A stretch of DNA of 64,000 nt from NCBI RefSeq assembly GCF_021390335.1, contig NZ_JAJUXK010000004.1, positions 434,001 to 498,000 on the forward strand. Direction: 5' to 3'. This stretch comes from Dyadobacter sp. CY343. Lineage in GTDB: Bacteria > Bacteroidota > Bacteroidia > Cytophagales > Spirosomataceae. This document shows, piece by piece, positions 53,570 through 63,379 of this stretch. How positions within the stretch are numbered: the stretch's first letter is position 1; every line of letters begins with the position of its first letter. The notes under the pieces were generated by a model. The model saw only the letters and a list, made by a program, of their open reading frames with translations, made no database searches and was not told the origin of the DNA. A program made the translations under genes and the position numbers.

Positions 53570-54940
53570 TTAAAAAGGAGGAAACCGAACGATAAATGTA
53601 GCACCCGAGCCTAATGTGGACTCAACATCGATCGTCGCTCCCTGCATATTGATAATGCGTTTGGTGAGTGCTAGTCCAATGCCATAACCCGCCTTTGTGA
53701 TCGTGGCGCCGCTCCGGTAAAACGTATCGAAAATATAAGGCAGCTCGGCGGGCGCAATGCCAATTCCGTTGTCTTTGAAGTTGATCCTGATCTGATCGTC
53801 GCCGGTTTCCAGCGAGACGTTAACCGTCTTGTCGTCAGAATATTTACAGGCATTATCCATGAGATTAACGAATGCTGTTCGCAGCAGACTTTCGTCGCCG
53901 ATCCGCATCAGCTGCTGCTCATCGTCAGGGATTTTTTCATAAGTAACATTCACGTGGTATCCCGGATTTTTTTGTTCGGTAGATGTTTTCGCCTGCCAGA
54001 GCACTTCATCTATCCTGATCTTTCTGAATGATACTTTGAATGTATTTTCGTCGGTCCGGGCGAGTTCGAGCAGTCTGTTCACCAGCCCGTTCATTTCTTT
54101 CGCTTCTGCCCATATTCCCTGCAATGCGTCCTGGTATTCGTACACTGAGCGTTCCTTCATCAGGCCTAGTTCCGCTTCGCTCATGATCAGTGCCAGGGGT
54201 GTACGCAGTTCGTGAGAGGCGTGGGAAACGAAATTCTTCTGCGCGACAAATGCAATTTCCAGCCGGGCAAGCATTTGGTTGAAGGTTTCCGCCAGCAATG
54301 CGAGCTCGTCTTTCTCCCGCCCTACCTTTACTTTTTCGTGTAAGTTCCCCGCCGAAATATTATTGACCTGATCGATAATATCTGCAACGGGCTTGATCGC
54401 GTCATTAGAAAACTGCCAGCCTGCCACGGCGACCAGCACCAGCGCCAGAAGCCAGCCAATGACCAGAATTTCACGCAGCCGGTGCAGCTGGCTCATTCCC
54501 AGGTTGTCATTGGCGATAATCACGACGATCCAAGGCTTGCGGTGATCCTGCAAAATGTGGCGGGTAACAATCACTTCCTTGTCCTGGTATTTGGTGCGGA
54601 TCTCCCTCCCACCCCGCGCGTCGGCCAGCGATGATTTTGAAATGGTCAGGTAGTCGGCGCCGCTCATGTAGATAATCGAGTCGGCTCCGTCGTAGATCGT
54701 GATCTCTTCGTTGAGAAGGATCGTTTTGTTCTCTTTTTCGATCTTTTCAATATCCGCCTTGCTGATCCCGTTGCTCGCCTCTACCAATTGCGCAATAGTC
54801 TGCGCCCGCTCGTTCAGAAATGAATAGAACCGTTTTTCTCTGTATTGATCATAAAAAAAATAGATCGACAGACAAAAAAGTGCCATGATGGAGCCGACCA
54901 GCATGGTGAACATGAGCGTCAGACGGGACTTGATATTCAT
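53570..54940 (-). CDS. Membrane sensor histidine kinase (second pair)
   Basis: Kinase of 456 aa with two membrane helices (about 10-30 and 160-178), a HAMP region, the phosphorylation box SHASHELRTPL (His near 245) and ATPase motifs NLMDNACKYS and DNGIGIAPAEL. It is clearly related to the kinase at 33222 (same layout and boxes), with a divergent periplasmic sensor. Its start overlaps the upstream response-regulator gene by 4 bases. Signal unknown. Confidence 0.92.
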   Translation of the reverse strand: MNIKSRLTLMFTMLVGSIMALFCLSIYFFYDQYREKRFYSFLNERAQTIAQLVEASNGISKADIEKIEKENKTILLNEEITIYDGADSIIYMSGADYLTISKSSLADARGGREIRTKYQDKEVIVTRHILQDHRKPWIVVIIANDNLGMSQLHRLREILVIGWLLALVLVAVAGWQFSNDAIKPVADIIDQVNNISAGNLHEKVKVGREKDELALLAETFNQMLARLEIAFVAQKNFVSHASHELRTPLALIMSEAELGLMKERSVYEYQDALQGIWAEAKEMNGLVNRLLELARTDENTFKVSFRKIRIDEVLWQAKTSTEQKNPGYHVNVTYEKIPDDEQQLMRIGDESLLRTAFVNLMDNACKYSDDKTVNVSLETGDDQIRINFKDNGIGIAPAELPYIFDTFYRSGATITKAGYGIGLALTKRIINMQGATIDVESTLGSGATFIVRFPPF

Positions 54941-55614
54941 TCTTCCTTGAATATGTAACCCATTCCCACTACCGTGTGGATCAGCTTGTTAGGATAATCT
55001 TTATCCACTTTTTTTCTCAAAAAGTTAATGTAAACGTCTATCACATTGGTACCTGTATCAAACCGAATATCCCACACCTGCTCGGCAATATCCACCCGGG
55101 ATACTACCCTCCCGCGGTTGCGCATAAGGTATTCAAGCAATGCAAATTCCTTGGCTGTGAGATCAATACGGTTTCCGGAGCGGCGCGCCACTTTTTCGTC
55201 GAGGTTCAGTTCCAGATCGGCGAGTGTAAGTACCTGGCTCGATTGCTCCCGCGTGGTATTTCTGTGGGACAATACCTTCACCCGGGCGATCAGCTCGCGG
55301 AATTCGAAAGGTTTTACAAGATAATCGTCTCCGCCGGCTTCAAAACCGTCAAGTTTGTCGTCGATCGTTCCAAGGGCAGTAAGAAAAAGGATCGGTGTTG
55401 ACAAACCGTCATTTCTCAGTTGCCGCGCCAGATCGTAACCGTTCAGCAGCGGCAGGTTTACATCGAGAATGATCACATCGAACCGGTAATTGGCCGCCAT
55501 TTTTTTCCCGACTTGTCCGTCATACGCCAGCTCGACTTCCCAGGATTGTTCTTCGAGCCCGCGTTTCAGAAAGCCGGCCAGTTTGGGTTCGTCTTCAACG
55601 ACAAGGATTTTCAT
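54937..55614 (-). CDS. OmpR-family response regulator (second pair)
   Basis: Regulator of 225 aa with receiver (Asp51 in IILDVNLP) and winged-helix output domain (DLTAKEFALLEYLMRN). It is paralogous to the regulator at 32529. The 4-base overlap with the kinase gene shows a tightly coupled operon. Targets are unknown; the upstream neighbour is the DinB-fold gene on the same strand but separated by a terminator. Confidence 0.93.
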   Translation of the reverse strand: MKILVVEDEPKLAGFLKRGLEEQSWEVELAYDGQVGKKMAANYRFDVIILDVNLPLLNGYDLARQLRNDGLSTPILFLTALGTIDDKLDGFEAGGDDYLVKPFEFRELIARVKVLSHRNTTREQSSQVLTLADLELNLDEKVARRSGNRIDLTAKEFALLEYLMRNRGRVVSRVDIAEQVWDIRFDTGTNVIDVYINFLRKKVDKDYPNKLIHTVVGMGYIFKEE

Positions 55615-55662
55615 AATGGATGATCAGTATTTAGATTTCAAATGTTGCACAGATTTCTACTT

Positions 55663-55696
55663 AAAAAAAGGCTGACCGAAATATCGGACAGCCTTT
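55663..55696 (-). terminator. Terminator downstream of the DinB-fold gene
   Basis: Arms AAAGGCTGACCGA (55667-55679) and TCGGACAGCCTTT (55684-55696), one mismatch, with a seven-T run on the minus strand. It ends the DinB-fold transcript before the response regulator gene. The stretch 55697-55824 holds no gene. Confidence 0.8.
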
Positions 55697-55824
55697 ATGT
55701 CTATATCCACACCACTAGAACATTGACGAGCTAGGTTTCGCAACGCTCTATTATTATGCAAAATAGAAAAATTTAGCAATAAACAATAGGTCGCAATGCA
55801 ACTATACGAAATTTTATATAAGTA

Positions 55825-56385
55825 TTAATAGTATTCTGACCCCTGATCGAAGTCCGATCGGTCGTCAAATGCGCCATAATTATCGTCTTCATCCAGGCGC
55901 ATGCCCTTCACTGCTTTTTTGATAAGCCCGATCTGCCCTGCGTGGTACACATCGTGCTGAATCACACCGTGGATCATGGTATAATAAGAATAGTCGCGAC
56001 CCGGCACAAACTCTTCCAGGAAGCTGTCACTTTCAATTTTTTCCAGTTCCGAAATCAGTTCTTCCTGAGACAAACTGAGCTCCATTTGAATAGCTTCCCA
56101 CTCAAATTCGTCCACTATCGGGAATTTCTTCCAGTCTTTATCCTGTGTTTTAATATCAAATTCCGCGTCACCCTGGATCTTTCTCACTGAGAATATCCGC
56201 CAGGTGGTCATGTGGTACACGATCTCCGCGATCGAGTGTGTATTCGTGCTGAGCCGCAGCTCTGCCATTTTCGGCGTGACGTCACGCAGTGCCTCTACTA
56301 CCGACGGTCCGTACCAGGCTTCTTCACTTTCATACGTGTCGTTCAGAACATCTATGATCCTTAAAATCTCTTCTTTTGTTTCCAT
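55825..56385 (-). CDS. DinB-superfamily metal-binding protein
   Basis: Four-helix-bundle protein of 186 aa. Metal-ligand candidates His58 (EIVYHM), His144 and His148 (GVIQHDVYHAGQ) match the DinB/YfiT three-histidine site. The C-terminal tail is acidic (MRLDEDDNYG onward). DinB-fold proteins include thiol-dependent transferases and damage-induced proteins; the reaction here is unknown. It has its own terminator. Confidence 0.8.
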   Translation of the reverse strand: METKEEILRIIDVLNDTYESEEAWYGPSVVEALRDVTPKMAELRLSTNTHSIAEIVYHMTTWRIFSVRKIQGDAEFDIKTQDKDWKKFPIVDEFEWEAIQMELSLSQEELISELEKIESDSFLEEFVPGRDYSYYTMIHGVIQHDVYHAGQIGLIKKAVKGMRLDEDDNYGAFDDRSDFDQGSEYY

Positions 56386-56673
56386 ATTTATGATAATTGC
56401 AAGGTGCTGCTGGTCTTTTTCAAACCAAAGATGATGATTATTGCCTTCTCCTTATTTACAGGTATCCATTTTTATAGAATACAAATTTGATGTGCCTTTC
56501 AGTTGCATCGCCGTCAATATAAGGTATGGATTGTTACAACCAATTTTCACAAAACGAGGTCTGCAATAGTGTACAAACCATTTTTACTAAAAAATTGAGC
56601 CGCTAAAACTGCATTTGTAAAATGTTCAATTTCAAATTTCGTTTAATTAATAACTTTAAATGTAAGACCCAAA
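56386..56673. other. Intergenic region before the three-gene envelope operon
   Basis: No gene is seen in this 288-base stretch. It separates divergent genes and is AT-rich near the right end. No clear TAnnTTTG or -24/-12 element was recognised with correct spacing, although TAACTTTA at 56651-56658 is close to the -7 consensus. Confidence 0.4.
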
Positions 56674-57282
56674 ATGTTTAAAAAAGCTTCAATATTCCTT
56701 CTTATAGCCGGACTGGGAATGGCTTCCTGCTCCAAAGATCCGATCAATGACCTGTCTACGGAAGAATCACTGGTATACATCACCAACCACGACAAGGCAG
56801 CTAATTTCAAACAATACAAAACTTTCAGCATTGTCGACTCCGTAGTTGTCGTTGAAAATAATCGCTCAGGCACTGCACTGACTGATATTGACAAAGATGT
56901 ACTTACGCGCATTATCACCAAAATGCAGGCCCTCGGCTACACATATGTGAGCCCGAAAGCCAAACCTGACGTGGGTATTAATGTGACCTGGATCACAAAT
57001 ACCTATTTGAATGTAGTTTCGCAGCCACTTAACTCCTATTACGGCGGTTACTGGGGCGGCGGCTTCGGTTATGGTTACCCTAATTATTACAGCTACTACG
57101 AAACTGCCGAGAGTTACTGGCTGATCACGCTGCTCGATTTCAAGAACCCAAACACAGTTGACAAAACGTTTAACGTGATCTGGGATGCGCAGGTAAGAGG
57201 GGCGGGTATCGGCAACAGACAGTATGTAGATACGATGATCGACTCGGTTTTTGGCCAGTCAGAATATTTAAAAATTAATTGA
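56674..57282 (+). CDS. DUF4136-type lipoprotein
   Basis: Lipoprotein of 202 aa with lipobox MASC (Cys19). The body has the DUF4136 pattern: YKTFSIVDS near residue 48, ITKMQALGYTYV, PDVGINVTW, then a Gly/Tyr-rich loop (YYGGYWGGGFGYGYPNYYSY) and a C-terminal part with FNVIWDAQVRG. These proteins are outer-membrane-associated and of unknown function. It is the first gene of an operon with an outer membrane barrel protein and a large membrane-anchored protein. Confidence 0.82.
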   Translation: MFKKASIFLLIAGLGMASCSKDPINDLSTEESLVYITNHDKAANFKQYKTFSIVDSVVVVENNRSGTALTDIDKDVLTRIITKMQALGYTYVSPKAKPDVGINVTWITNTYLNVVSQPLNSYYGGYWGGGFGYGYPNYYSYYETAESYWLITLLDFKNPNTVDKTFNVIWDAQVRGAGIGNRQYVDTMIDSVFGQSEYLKIN

Positions 57283-57284
57283 AA

Positions 57285-57950
57285 ATGAAAAAAATAATCA
57301 TTGCAGCCCTTTTTCTAGCAGGCTTTTTACCGGCTTACGCACAACAGCAGGAAGCGCCCAAGCTTTACACTCTACCGTCGCCTTTTGAGCGATATACCCA
57401 CTACCTGGCTACTGCCCGCGTGATGGGAGCAGTGCCGCTGGGCTCTTTTGCAGATTCTTATATTGACAAATCTTCGTTCCGGAATGCGTCCATTTCGATT
57501 GAATGGGTTTTGAGAAACTCACCTTTTTCAATAGGCGGAGAAATTGGTTCGACCTATTTCCAGAAACGCATTCCGCGCACGCTTTATCAAAATGGTGAAG
57601 GGACGATCTCGGCGGTTCAAACGCGCACTTTGTCCCAATATCCGGTGGAGCTGTTTGGTAATTACCATTTTCTTCGTAAAACATCCATGATCCAGCCTTA
57701 TGTGCAGGTGAGCGGTGGGATCAGTATTCTGGATAATGTGCTTTACTATGGAACACTGTCTTCCCAGCACCAAAAGATCGCCCCGAAATATGGGATAGGG
57801 TTGGGTTCCAAGTTCCTTTTCAAGAAAGATGGTGCTGTTGGCGTAGATGTTCGCGTCAAATATGATGGTACTGCATACAAACATGACTATATTGAAAAAG
57901 GAGTATCATCGGTTAACGGGTCGATAGGTCTGTTCTATCGCTGGTGGTAA
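57285..57950 (+). CDS. Outer membrane beta-barrel protein
   Basis: Exported protein of 221 aa with signal peptide 1-20 (PAYA). Alternating hydrophobic strands such as ASISIEWVLRN, GGEIGSTYF, VDVRVKYDG and a C-terminal GSIGLFYRWW ending in an aromatic residue indicate an outer membrane beta-barrel. The ATG at 57285 is used; the apparent earlier start is a TTG overlapping the previous stop. Spacing to the previous stop is 2 bases, and to the next gene 9 bases. Function unknown. Confidence 0.72.
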   Translation: MKKIIIAALFLAGFLPAYAQQQEAPKLYTLPSPFERYTHYLATARVMGAVPLGSFADSYIDKSSFRNASISIEWVLRNSPFSIGGEIGSTYFQKRIPRTLYQNGEGTISAVQTRTLSQYPVELFGNYHFLRKTSMIQPYVQVSGGISILDNVLYYGTLSSQHQKIAPKYGIGLGSKFLFKKDGAVGVDVRVKYDGTAYKHDYIEKGVSSVNGSIGLFYRWW

Positions 57951-57959
57951 CCAACTATT

Positions 57960-60125
57960 GTGGTACGTAAAAACAAAATTTTGTCAAAATCAACGCTTAT
58001 CTGGGCCAGTGGAATTCTGATATTTCTGGCGGGTTCCGGGCTATGGGCCTGGAACCGCTTCGGTCCTTCTCAGAACCGCCATTATCCCGAGGCTGTAAAA
58101 GGATTTCCGGTTGCCACTACTATTGATTCCGCTTCCAATGCATGCGATCTGACGGTCAGGCGGTATCGGCAGATCGGCTCTGAAATGCAGTTCGAGCTGG
58201 CCGCCAATGTGGGTGGATTAGCGCCTTATAATATCGAAATCACGCAGTCGGGCAATACGCAGAAACTGACTGATATCCCTCACCGTTACGGAACGTGGCT
58301 TACCATTCCGAAAACTGAGTTGAATGAAGGTGAAGCTACAATCAAGGTGATAAGCCTCGGGCAGCCCGGCTGCGAAACGACAGCTTCCTTCAGTTTCGAT
58401 GGAAAGATCAAAAATGAGATCCCCGACAATTCGCAGTGGATCAGGCACGGGAGTAAAGATGTTTTTCTGGATGTAAGGCCGGTTTCGAAAGATGGAAAAC
58501 TGTACCTGAAAGATTTTGCCAATTACAACGACGGCCGCACGAAAGTGGTGATGATCGATGGTATCGCGGTAAATGGACTGGAAAATGGCATCGAAGTGCG
58601 ACCGGGTTACCTGTATTCCGTAACCGCCCGCTGGATCGACGCACCTTACAATGACTGGTGGAATGAACTGAAAAATCGCTCAGTTCGTCAGCAGAATATC
58701 TGGATATCGGGTAAAGTCGCTGAAAAAGGAGAATCAAGATTAACCCGCATTCAGATCCCAGACTGGTTTGCGCCGCCACGCGGATTGAATGTAACTTTTG
58801 ACACAAAATTCCCTGAATTCGAACCTATTAAAGATAAGATCGTCGCGCAATACCGGCTCAACGATGAAGTACCTTCTATCAATTATTACAAGCGCGGGAT
58901 CGGCTATCTTTTTAATACTGAAAAAGAATATCCTTCCAATAAACTGCATTACACAGCTACGCCCAATTATTTCAATGATAAAGACGAAAAATGGTTCGCG
59001 ACACTGAGCAAGCAGGAAGTGGAAGCATTGGCCGGCGTACCCGGCTTCGGCGTTTATGCGCTTGACTTTGAGTTCTGGAACCAGAAGTATCCGGCTGAGG
59101 TGAAACAAAGGCTCCTTTGGTTCACTGACTATATTCGTAAAAACCACCCGGAAATGCGTTTGATGGATTACTGGGGCGGAGGTGCTTATACAAACCCACA
59201 TATCAACACGGTAGGCGGCGCCAATCCGAAAGATTTTATCAAAGATTACCAGCAGCCGAAATCCAATAACCCGAATTTTGATGTGCTGCCAAACGGCGAA
59301 AGCTTGCAGAATGCATTCAATGCGACGCCGATTGATGTGTACCCAAAGCCGAATTTTGCAATGGATGCGCAGGGTAATTCACCCAACAATTTTGTATTAC
59401 TGTCTGCTGTTCATTCACTGAGAATCAATCAGTTGATCCCATACCAAAAGCTCAATAAGTTTATATTCTACGGCTGGAACAGGTATATGCCGCTTTATAA
59501 AGATCCTATTAATCCCTGGAACTACCAGCTCACAGATCCCAAAGGCGAGCTGATCATGAACCAGCTGGAGATGATGCCGGCCAGTCAGGCGCTGAGCTTT
59601 TCATTGTTTTCACTTATACTTTTCGACGGTTACTATTTGTGGCAGGATGGGCCTCCATCAGGCAGCGATCCTAATGCTTACAAACTCGTAAAAGGCGGCT
59701 GGGGCTGGGGTTACGAATGGTATCCCGCCGATGGAAAAACGCCCGAAGGTGAGGTTGGAAGGAATGCAAAAGGTAAAGGCGCGCCGTGGTACTGGGATTT
59801 CCCGACGGAATATTACGCGCTGGGAAATTGGATGGCGAAGCAGGTTGAAGACGTGATCGTAGGTGGTACCGTGAAAGATCTGCCTTTTGAATTAAACGGA
59901 AACTGGGTTACCCCTAAAAAAGAACAGGCGCTCCTGGCTATTGACCAGAAGCAGCCTTTCGTTACTTCGATTGTAAGAGGGAAAAATATCGTAGTGCTCG
60001 CAGTGGACAGTTTCCAGGCGCCTACCGCAGTGAGAACTACCAAAGTGCGTTTGCCGGACGGGACTGAAACTTCCGTTGAATTGTACGGTAACTGGCCCTC
60101 ACTTTATCGCGGCACTTTAAAATAG
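57960..60125 (+). CDS. Membrane-anchored 721-residue protein of unknown family
   Basis: Starts with GTG at 57960. Residues 13-31 are a single membrane anchor with no signal-peptidase site, so the rest is likely periplasmic or surface-exposed. About 60-280 is beta-rich, with an Ig-like segment and HGSKDVFLDVRPV. About 290-620 may be a TIM-barrel-like catalytic domain: GFGVYALDFEFWNQ contains acidic Asp369 and Glu371 near a strand end, followed by RLMDYWGGGAY, with many Trp and Tyr residues. About 640-721 is a beta-sandwich-like end. A glycoside-hydrolase-like role is possible but I cannot name a family. Confidence 0.7.
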   Translation: MVRKNKILSKSTLIWASGILIFLAGSGLWAWNRFGPSQNRHYPEAVKGFPVATTIDSASNACDLTVRRYRQIGSEMQFELAANVGGLAPYNIEITQSGNTQKLTDIPHRYGTWLTIPKTELNEGEATIKVISLGQPGCETTASFSFDGKIKNEIPDNSQWIRHGSKDVFLDVRPVSKDGKLYLKDFANYNDGRTKVVMIDGIAVNGLENGIEVRPGYLYSVTARWIDAPYNDWWNELKNRSVRQQNIWISGKVAEKGESRLTRIQIPDWFAPPRGLNVTFDTKFPEFEPIKDKIVAQYRLNDEVPSINYYKRGIGYLFNTEKEYPSNKLHYTATPNYFNDKDEKWFATLSKQEVEALAGVPGFGVYALDFEFWNQKYPAEVKQRLLWFTDYIRKNHPEMRLMDYWGGGAYTNPHINTVGGANPKDFIKDYQQPKSNNPNFDVLPNGESLQNAFNATPIDVYPKPNFAMDAQGNSPNNFVLLSAVHSLRINQLIPYQKLNKFIFYGWNRYMPLYKDPINPWNYQLTDPKGELIMNQLEMMPASQALSFSLFSLILFDGYYLWQDGPPSGSDPNAYKLVKGGWGWGYEWYPADGKTPEGEVGRNAKGKGAPWYWDFPTEYYALGNWMAKQVEDVIVGGTVKDLPFELNGNWVTPKKEQALLAIDQKQPFVTSIVRGKNIVVLAVDSFQAPTAVRTTKVRLPDGTETSVELYGNWPSLYRGTLK

Positions 60126-60131
60126 CGGCTG

Positions 60132-61205
60132 CTAGGAAACCTTAATGTAGCTCCCAAGCCACTTCAAATGCGTACCATATTTATGCATGATCTCCTGCAC
60201 CTGAGGATCCTGCATGTGACCCAGAAATTCTACCAAAAACCAGGTTCTGAAAGCTGCTTCGCCTCTCAGCGGGCGGCTTTCTATCTTGGTCAGGTTGATC
60301 CCGCGGTCGTTGAAATCCTTTAAAAATTCGTACAAAACGCCCGGACGATTGGTATTCGGCAGGTTTGCGATAATAGTTGTCTTGTCGTCGTCGCTTTTAA
60401 TATTCGTAAAGTCTTTGGCCAATATGAGAAAACGTGTCCGGTTCTGATCACTGTCTTCGATATTATCAAAAAGAATAGGTACTCCAAAAAGGCGGGCGGA
60501 AATGGATGAGCAGATCGCAGCTGCGTCCGGCTCGTCGGCTGCCAGCTTGGCTGCTTTCGAGGTCGATTCCACCGGGATCAGCTCCACATTCATTCCATCC
60601 AGATATTCGTGAATGAACTTCCCGCATTGCCGGAATGCGATGTCTTTTGAATATATCTTCTTAATATCTTTCAGACTGTCGGACTGGGAAGCGAAGGTGA
60701 AATGTACCTGTAACAATACCTCAGCCACGATCGAAAGGTTTTTCTCCCGCAGATAATCCACAGTTTCGATCACGATACCTTCCTGGTTATTTTCGATAGG
60801 TACCACACCAAACTTACTGCGGCCGGTTTCTACACTTTCAAAAACAGAGTGAATAGTCGGCAAAACCATGTATTCGCTCATTCCCCCAAACCTGCCCTCG
60901 GCCGCCTGGTGCGTAAAACTTCCTTCCGGCCCGAGGTAAGCGACTCTTTCCGGGAGTTCGAGATTGCGTGATACAGCGAAGATCTCAAAGAAAATCGCAT
61001 CGATCGCCTGTCGGGTCAACAGCCCGTTATTCCTTTTTTCAAGTCTGTCCAGGATCTGCTTTTCTCTTTCCGGACGATAGATTATGGATTGCGACGAACG
61101 TTTCAGCTCGCCTACCTGCCGAACCAGCTCCATTCGCTCATTCAAAATAGTCAGCAGCTGATCATCGAGTGTATCTATTCTTTCCCTTAAATTCTGTAAT
61201 TCCAC
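60132..61205 (-). CDS. pheA: Bifunctional chorismate mutase/prephenate dehydratase
   Basis: P-protein of phenylalanine synthesis, 357 aa, starting with GTG. An AroQ-type chorismate mutase domain covers about 1-85, the prephenate dehydratase domain about 86-265 (AYLGPEGSFTHQAA; NRTRFLIL), and a C-terminal ACT domain with IESRPLRG binds phenylalanine for feedback control. It follows the topoisomerase gene after 35 bases and is convergent with the 721-aa gene 6 bases away. Confidence 0.95.
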   Translation of the reverse strand: MELQNLRERIDTLDDQLLTILNERMELVRQVGELKRSSQSIIYRPEREKQILDRLEKRNNGLLTRQAIDAIFFEIFAVSRNLELPERVAYLGPEGSFTHQAAEGRFGGMSEYMVLPTIHSVFESVETGRSKFGVVPIENNQEGIVIETVDYLREKNLSIVAEVLLQVHFTFASQSDSLKDIKKIYSKDIAFRQCGKFIHEYLDGMNVELIPVESTSKAAKLAADEPDAAAICSSISARLFGVPILFDNIEDSDQNRTRFLILAKDFTNIKSDDDKTTIIANLPNTNRPGVLYEFLKDFNDRGINLTKIESRPLRGEAAFRTWFLVEFLGHMQDPQVQEIMHKYGTHLKWLGSYIKVS

Positions 61206-61240
61206 AGAGTAACTTTTTGTAAAATGATATAATGCTACTA

Positions 61241-63112
61241 TTAGCTGGCGAGTGCAAGCTCTTCGATATTCTTCTCAACTTTCAAATTATCAATTATAAA
61301 GCGCTGTCTTTCAGGCGTATTCTTGCCCATAAAATAACTAAGCAACTTTTGGATCGAAGTTTCCTTTTGAAGGATCACAGGCTCTATGCGCATATCTTCA
61401 CCAATGAACCGGCCGAATTCTTCGGGAGATATTTCCCCTAATCCTTTAAAACGCGTGATCTCAGGTTTGGTGCCGAGTTTTGCGATCGCGTGCTGTTTCT
61501 CTTCGTCGCTGTAACAGTAAATTGTTTCTTTTTTATTACGCACCCTGAAAAGTGGCGTTTCCAAAACAAATAAGTGCCCGTTACGAACCAGATCAGGAAA
61601 GAATTGCAGGAAAAATGTCATTAACAACAACCTGATGTGCATGCCGTCCACGTCCGCGTCGGTAGCGATAATTATCCGGTTGAAACGAAGGTTTTCCACA
61701 CCATTCTCAATATCAAGCGCGTGTTGCAGTAAATTGAACTCTTCGTTTTCGTAAACGATTTTTTTCGTCAGCCCAAAGCAGTTCAGCGGCTTTCCCCTCA
61801 AACTGAATACAGCCTGCGTCTGAATATTACGTGATTTTGTGATAGAGCCACTCGCCGAATCTCCTTCTGTTATAAATAAGGTGGTATCGTGACGCAGGTC
61901 GTTTTTAATGTCGGTCAAATGCAGCCTGCAATCCCTGAGCTTTTTGTTGTGCAGATTTGCTTTCTTGGCACGATCGTTTGCCAGCTTTTTAATACCTGCC
62001 AGCTCCTTCCGCTCCCGCTCCGATTGTTCAATTCTCTTCTTTAATGCGTCCCTGGATTCAGGATGTTTGTGCAGATAATTGTCCAGCTGCTCTTTTACAA
62101 AATCATTGACGAAGGTGCGGACTGTGGTACTGTTCGGGTCAGGCGTGATCGTACTGGATCCCAGTTTTGTTTTGGTTTGAGATTCAAATACAGGTTCCTG
62201 CACGCGGATCGCCACAGCGGCACTGATCGACGAGCGAATATCTTCCGGCGCATAATCTTTGCCAAAATGCTCTCTCACAGCCCGCACTACTGCTTCCCGG
62301 AAAGCCACGAGGTGCGTTCCGCCTTGCGTGGTGTACTGGCCGTTTACAAAAGAATAATATTCTTCCCCATATTGGTTACCGTGCGTCATCGCAAACTCGA
62401 TATCCTCTCCTTTTAAATGTATGATTGGATAGCGAATCGATTCTGCATCCGTTTTGCTTTTCAGCAGGTCGAGCAGGCCGTTTTGGGAGATATATTTTTC
62501 TCCATTGAAATTAACTGTCAACCCCGCATTCAGATAGCAGTAGTTCCAGATCATGCTATCCAGGTACTGCGGAATGTATTTGAAGTTCTTAAAGATGCTC
62601 GAATCCGGCTCAAATAAAGTATGTGTGCCGTTTCGCTGGTTGGAAGGCTGCTCTTTTGATTCACGCAGCAAAGCTCCCTGCTCAAACTCAGCGACTTTTG
62701 ATTTCCCGTCGCGGAACGATTGTACCTTGAAATATTGGGAAAGCGCATTTACCGCCTTGGTACCTACCCCATTCAAGCCGACCGATTTTTGAAACGCGCC
62801 GGAATCATATTTCCCGCCTGTATTAATTTTCGAAACACAATCCACCACTTTTCCCAGCGGGATACCTCTTCCATAGTCCCGTACTTCCACCCGATGCTCC
62901 GAAATTTTGATCTCGATGGTCTTTCCATTACCCATCATATGTTCATCGATGGAGTTATCGACGATTTCCTTGACTAATACGTAAATACCATCATCAATAG
63001 ACGAGCCGTCCCCTAATTTTCCAATATACATCCCCGGCCTTAATCGTATGTGCTCCTTCCAATCCAGCGATCTGATACTATCCTCGTTGTATTGAACGTT
63101 TGTACTTTCCAT
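61241..63112 (-). CDS. parE: DNA topoisomerase IV subunit B
   Basis: ATPase subunit of a type IIA topoisomerase, 623 aa. The GHKL ATPase begins at about 20 ([21 protein letters not shown]), the transducer follows, and the TOPRIM domain has EGDSASGS (about 416-423) and DADVDGMHI. Length and lack of an insertion favour ParE over GyrB. It is first in an operon with pheA. The region upstream is shared with a divergent polysaccharide-export gene. Confidence 0.92.
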   Translation of the reverse strand: MESTNVQYNEDSIRSLDWKEHIRLRPGMYIGKLGDGSSIDDGIYVLVKEIVDNSIDEHMMGNGKTIEIKISEHRVEVRDYGRGIPLGKVVDCVSKINTGGKYDSGAFQKSVGLNGVGTKAVNALSQYFKVQSFRDGKSKVAEFEQGALLRESKEQPSNQRNGTHTLFEPDSSIFKNFKYIPQYLDSMIWNYCYLNAGLTVNFNGEKYISQNGLLDLLKSKTDAESIRYPIIHLKGEDIEFAMTHGNQYGEEYYSFVNGQYTTQGGTHLVAFREAVVRAVREHFGKDYAPEDIRSSISAAVAIRVQEPVFESQTKTKLGSSTITPDPNSTTVRTFVNDFVKEQLDNYLHKHPESRDALKKRIEQSERERKELAGIKKLANDRAKKANLHNKKLRDCRLHLTDIKNDLRHDTTLFITEGDSASGSITKSRNIQTQAVFSLRGKPLNCFGLTKKIVYENEEFNLLQHALDIENGVENLRFNRIIIATDADVDGMHIRLLLMTFFLQFFPDLVRNGHLFVLETPLFRVRNKKETIYCYSDEEKQHAIAKLGTKPEITRFKGLGEISPEEFGRFIGEDMRIEPVILQKETSIQKLLSYFMGKNTPERQRFIIDNLKVEKNIEELALAS

Positions 63113-63194
63113 TTTTATAATTATTCTTTTAGTCGTATTTCTGAATTTGAATATTGTATTTTAATAATTTCAGTTTTTTGTCGTTAGGCTGTTA

Positions 63195-63202
63195 TACCTT
63201 TG
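63195..63202 (+). promoter_or_regulatory. Possible -7 element of the export gene
   Basis: TACCTTTG is a perfect TAnnTTTG match; a TTG lies 14 bases upstream, shorter than the usual 17-20. The gene start is about 180 bases downstream, so a long leader would follow. Uncertain. Confidence 0.3.
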
Positions 63203-63379
63203 CGCGGATAACAAGAGCCCGATTACTAGAATTTGTTTAAAAATAGGAAAAATCTAATTTACTTTGCTATTACATACACATCCAAATACGACGCTGCCCG
63301 GATTCCAAAATCAAAAATAGTAGTCTAAAAGATAGGTTTCATGGATTTTCAGCATTTCAATAGTACAATAATTCTTCAT

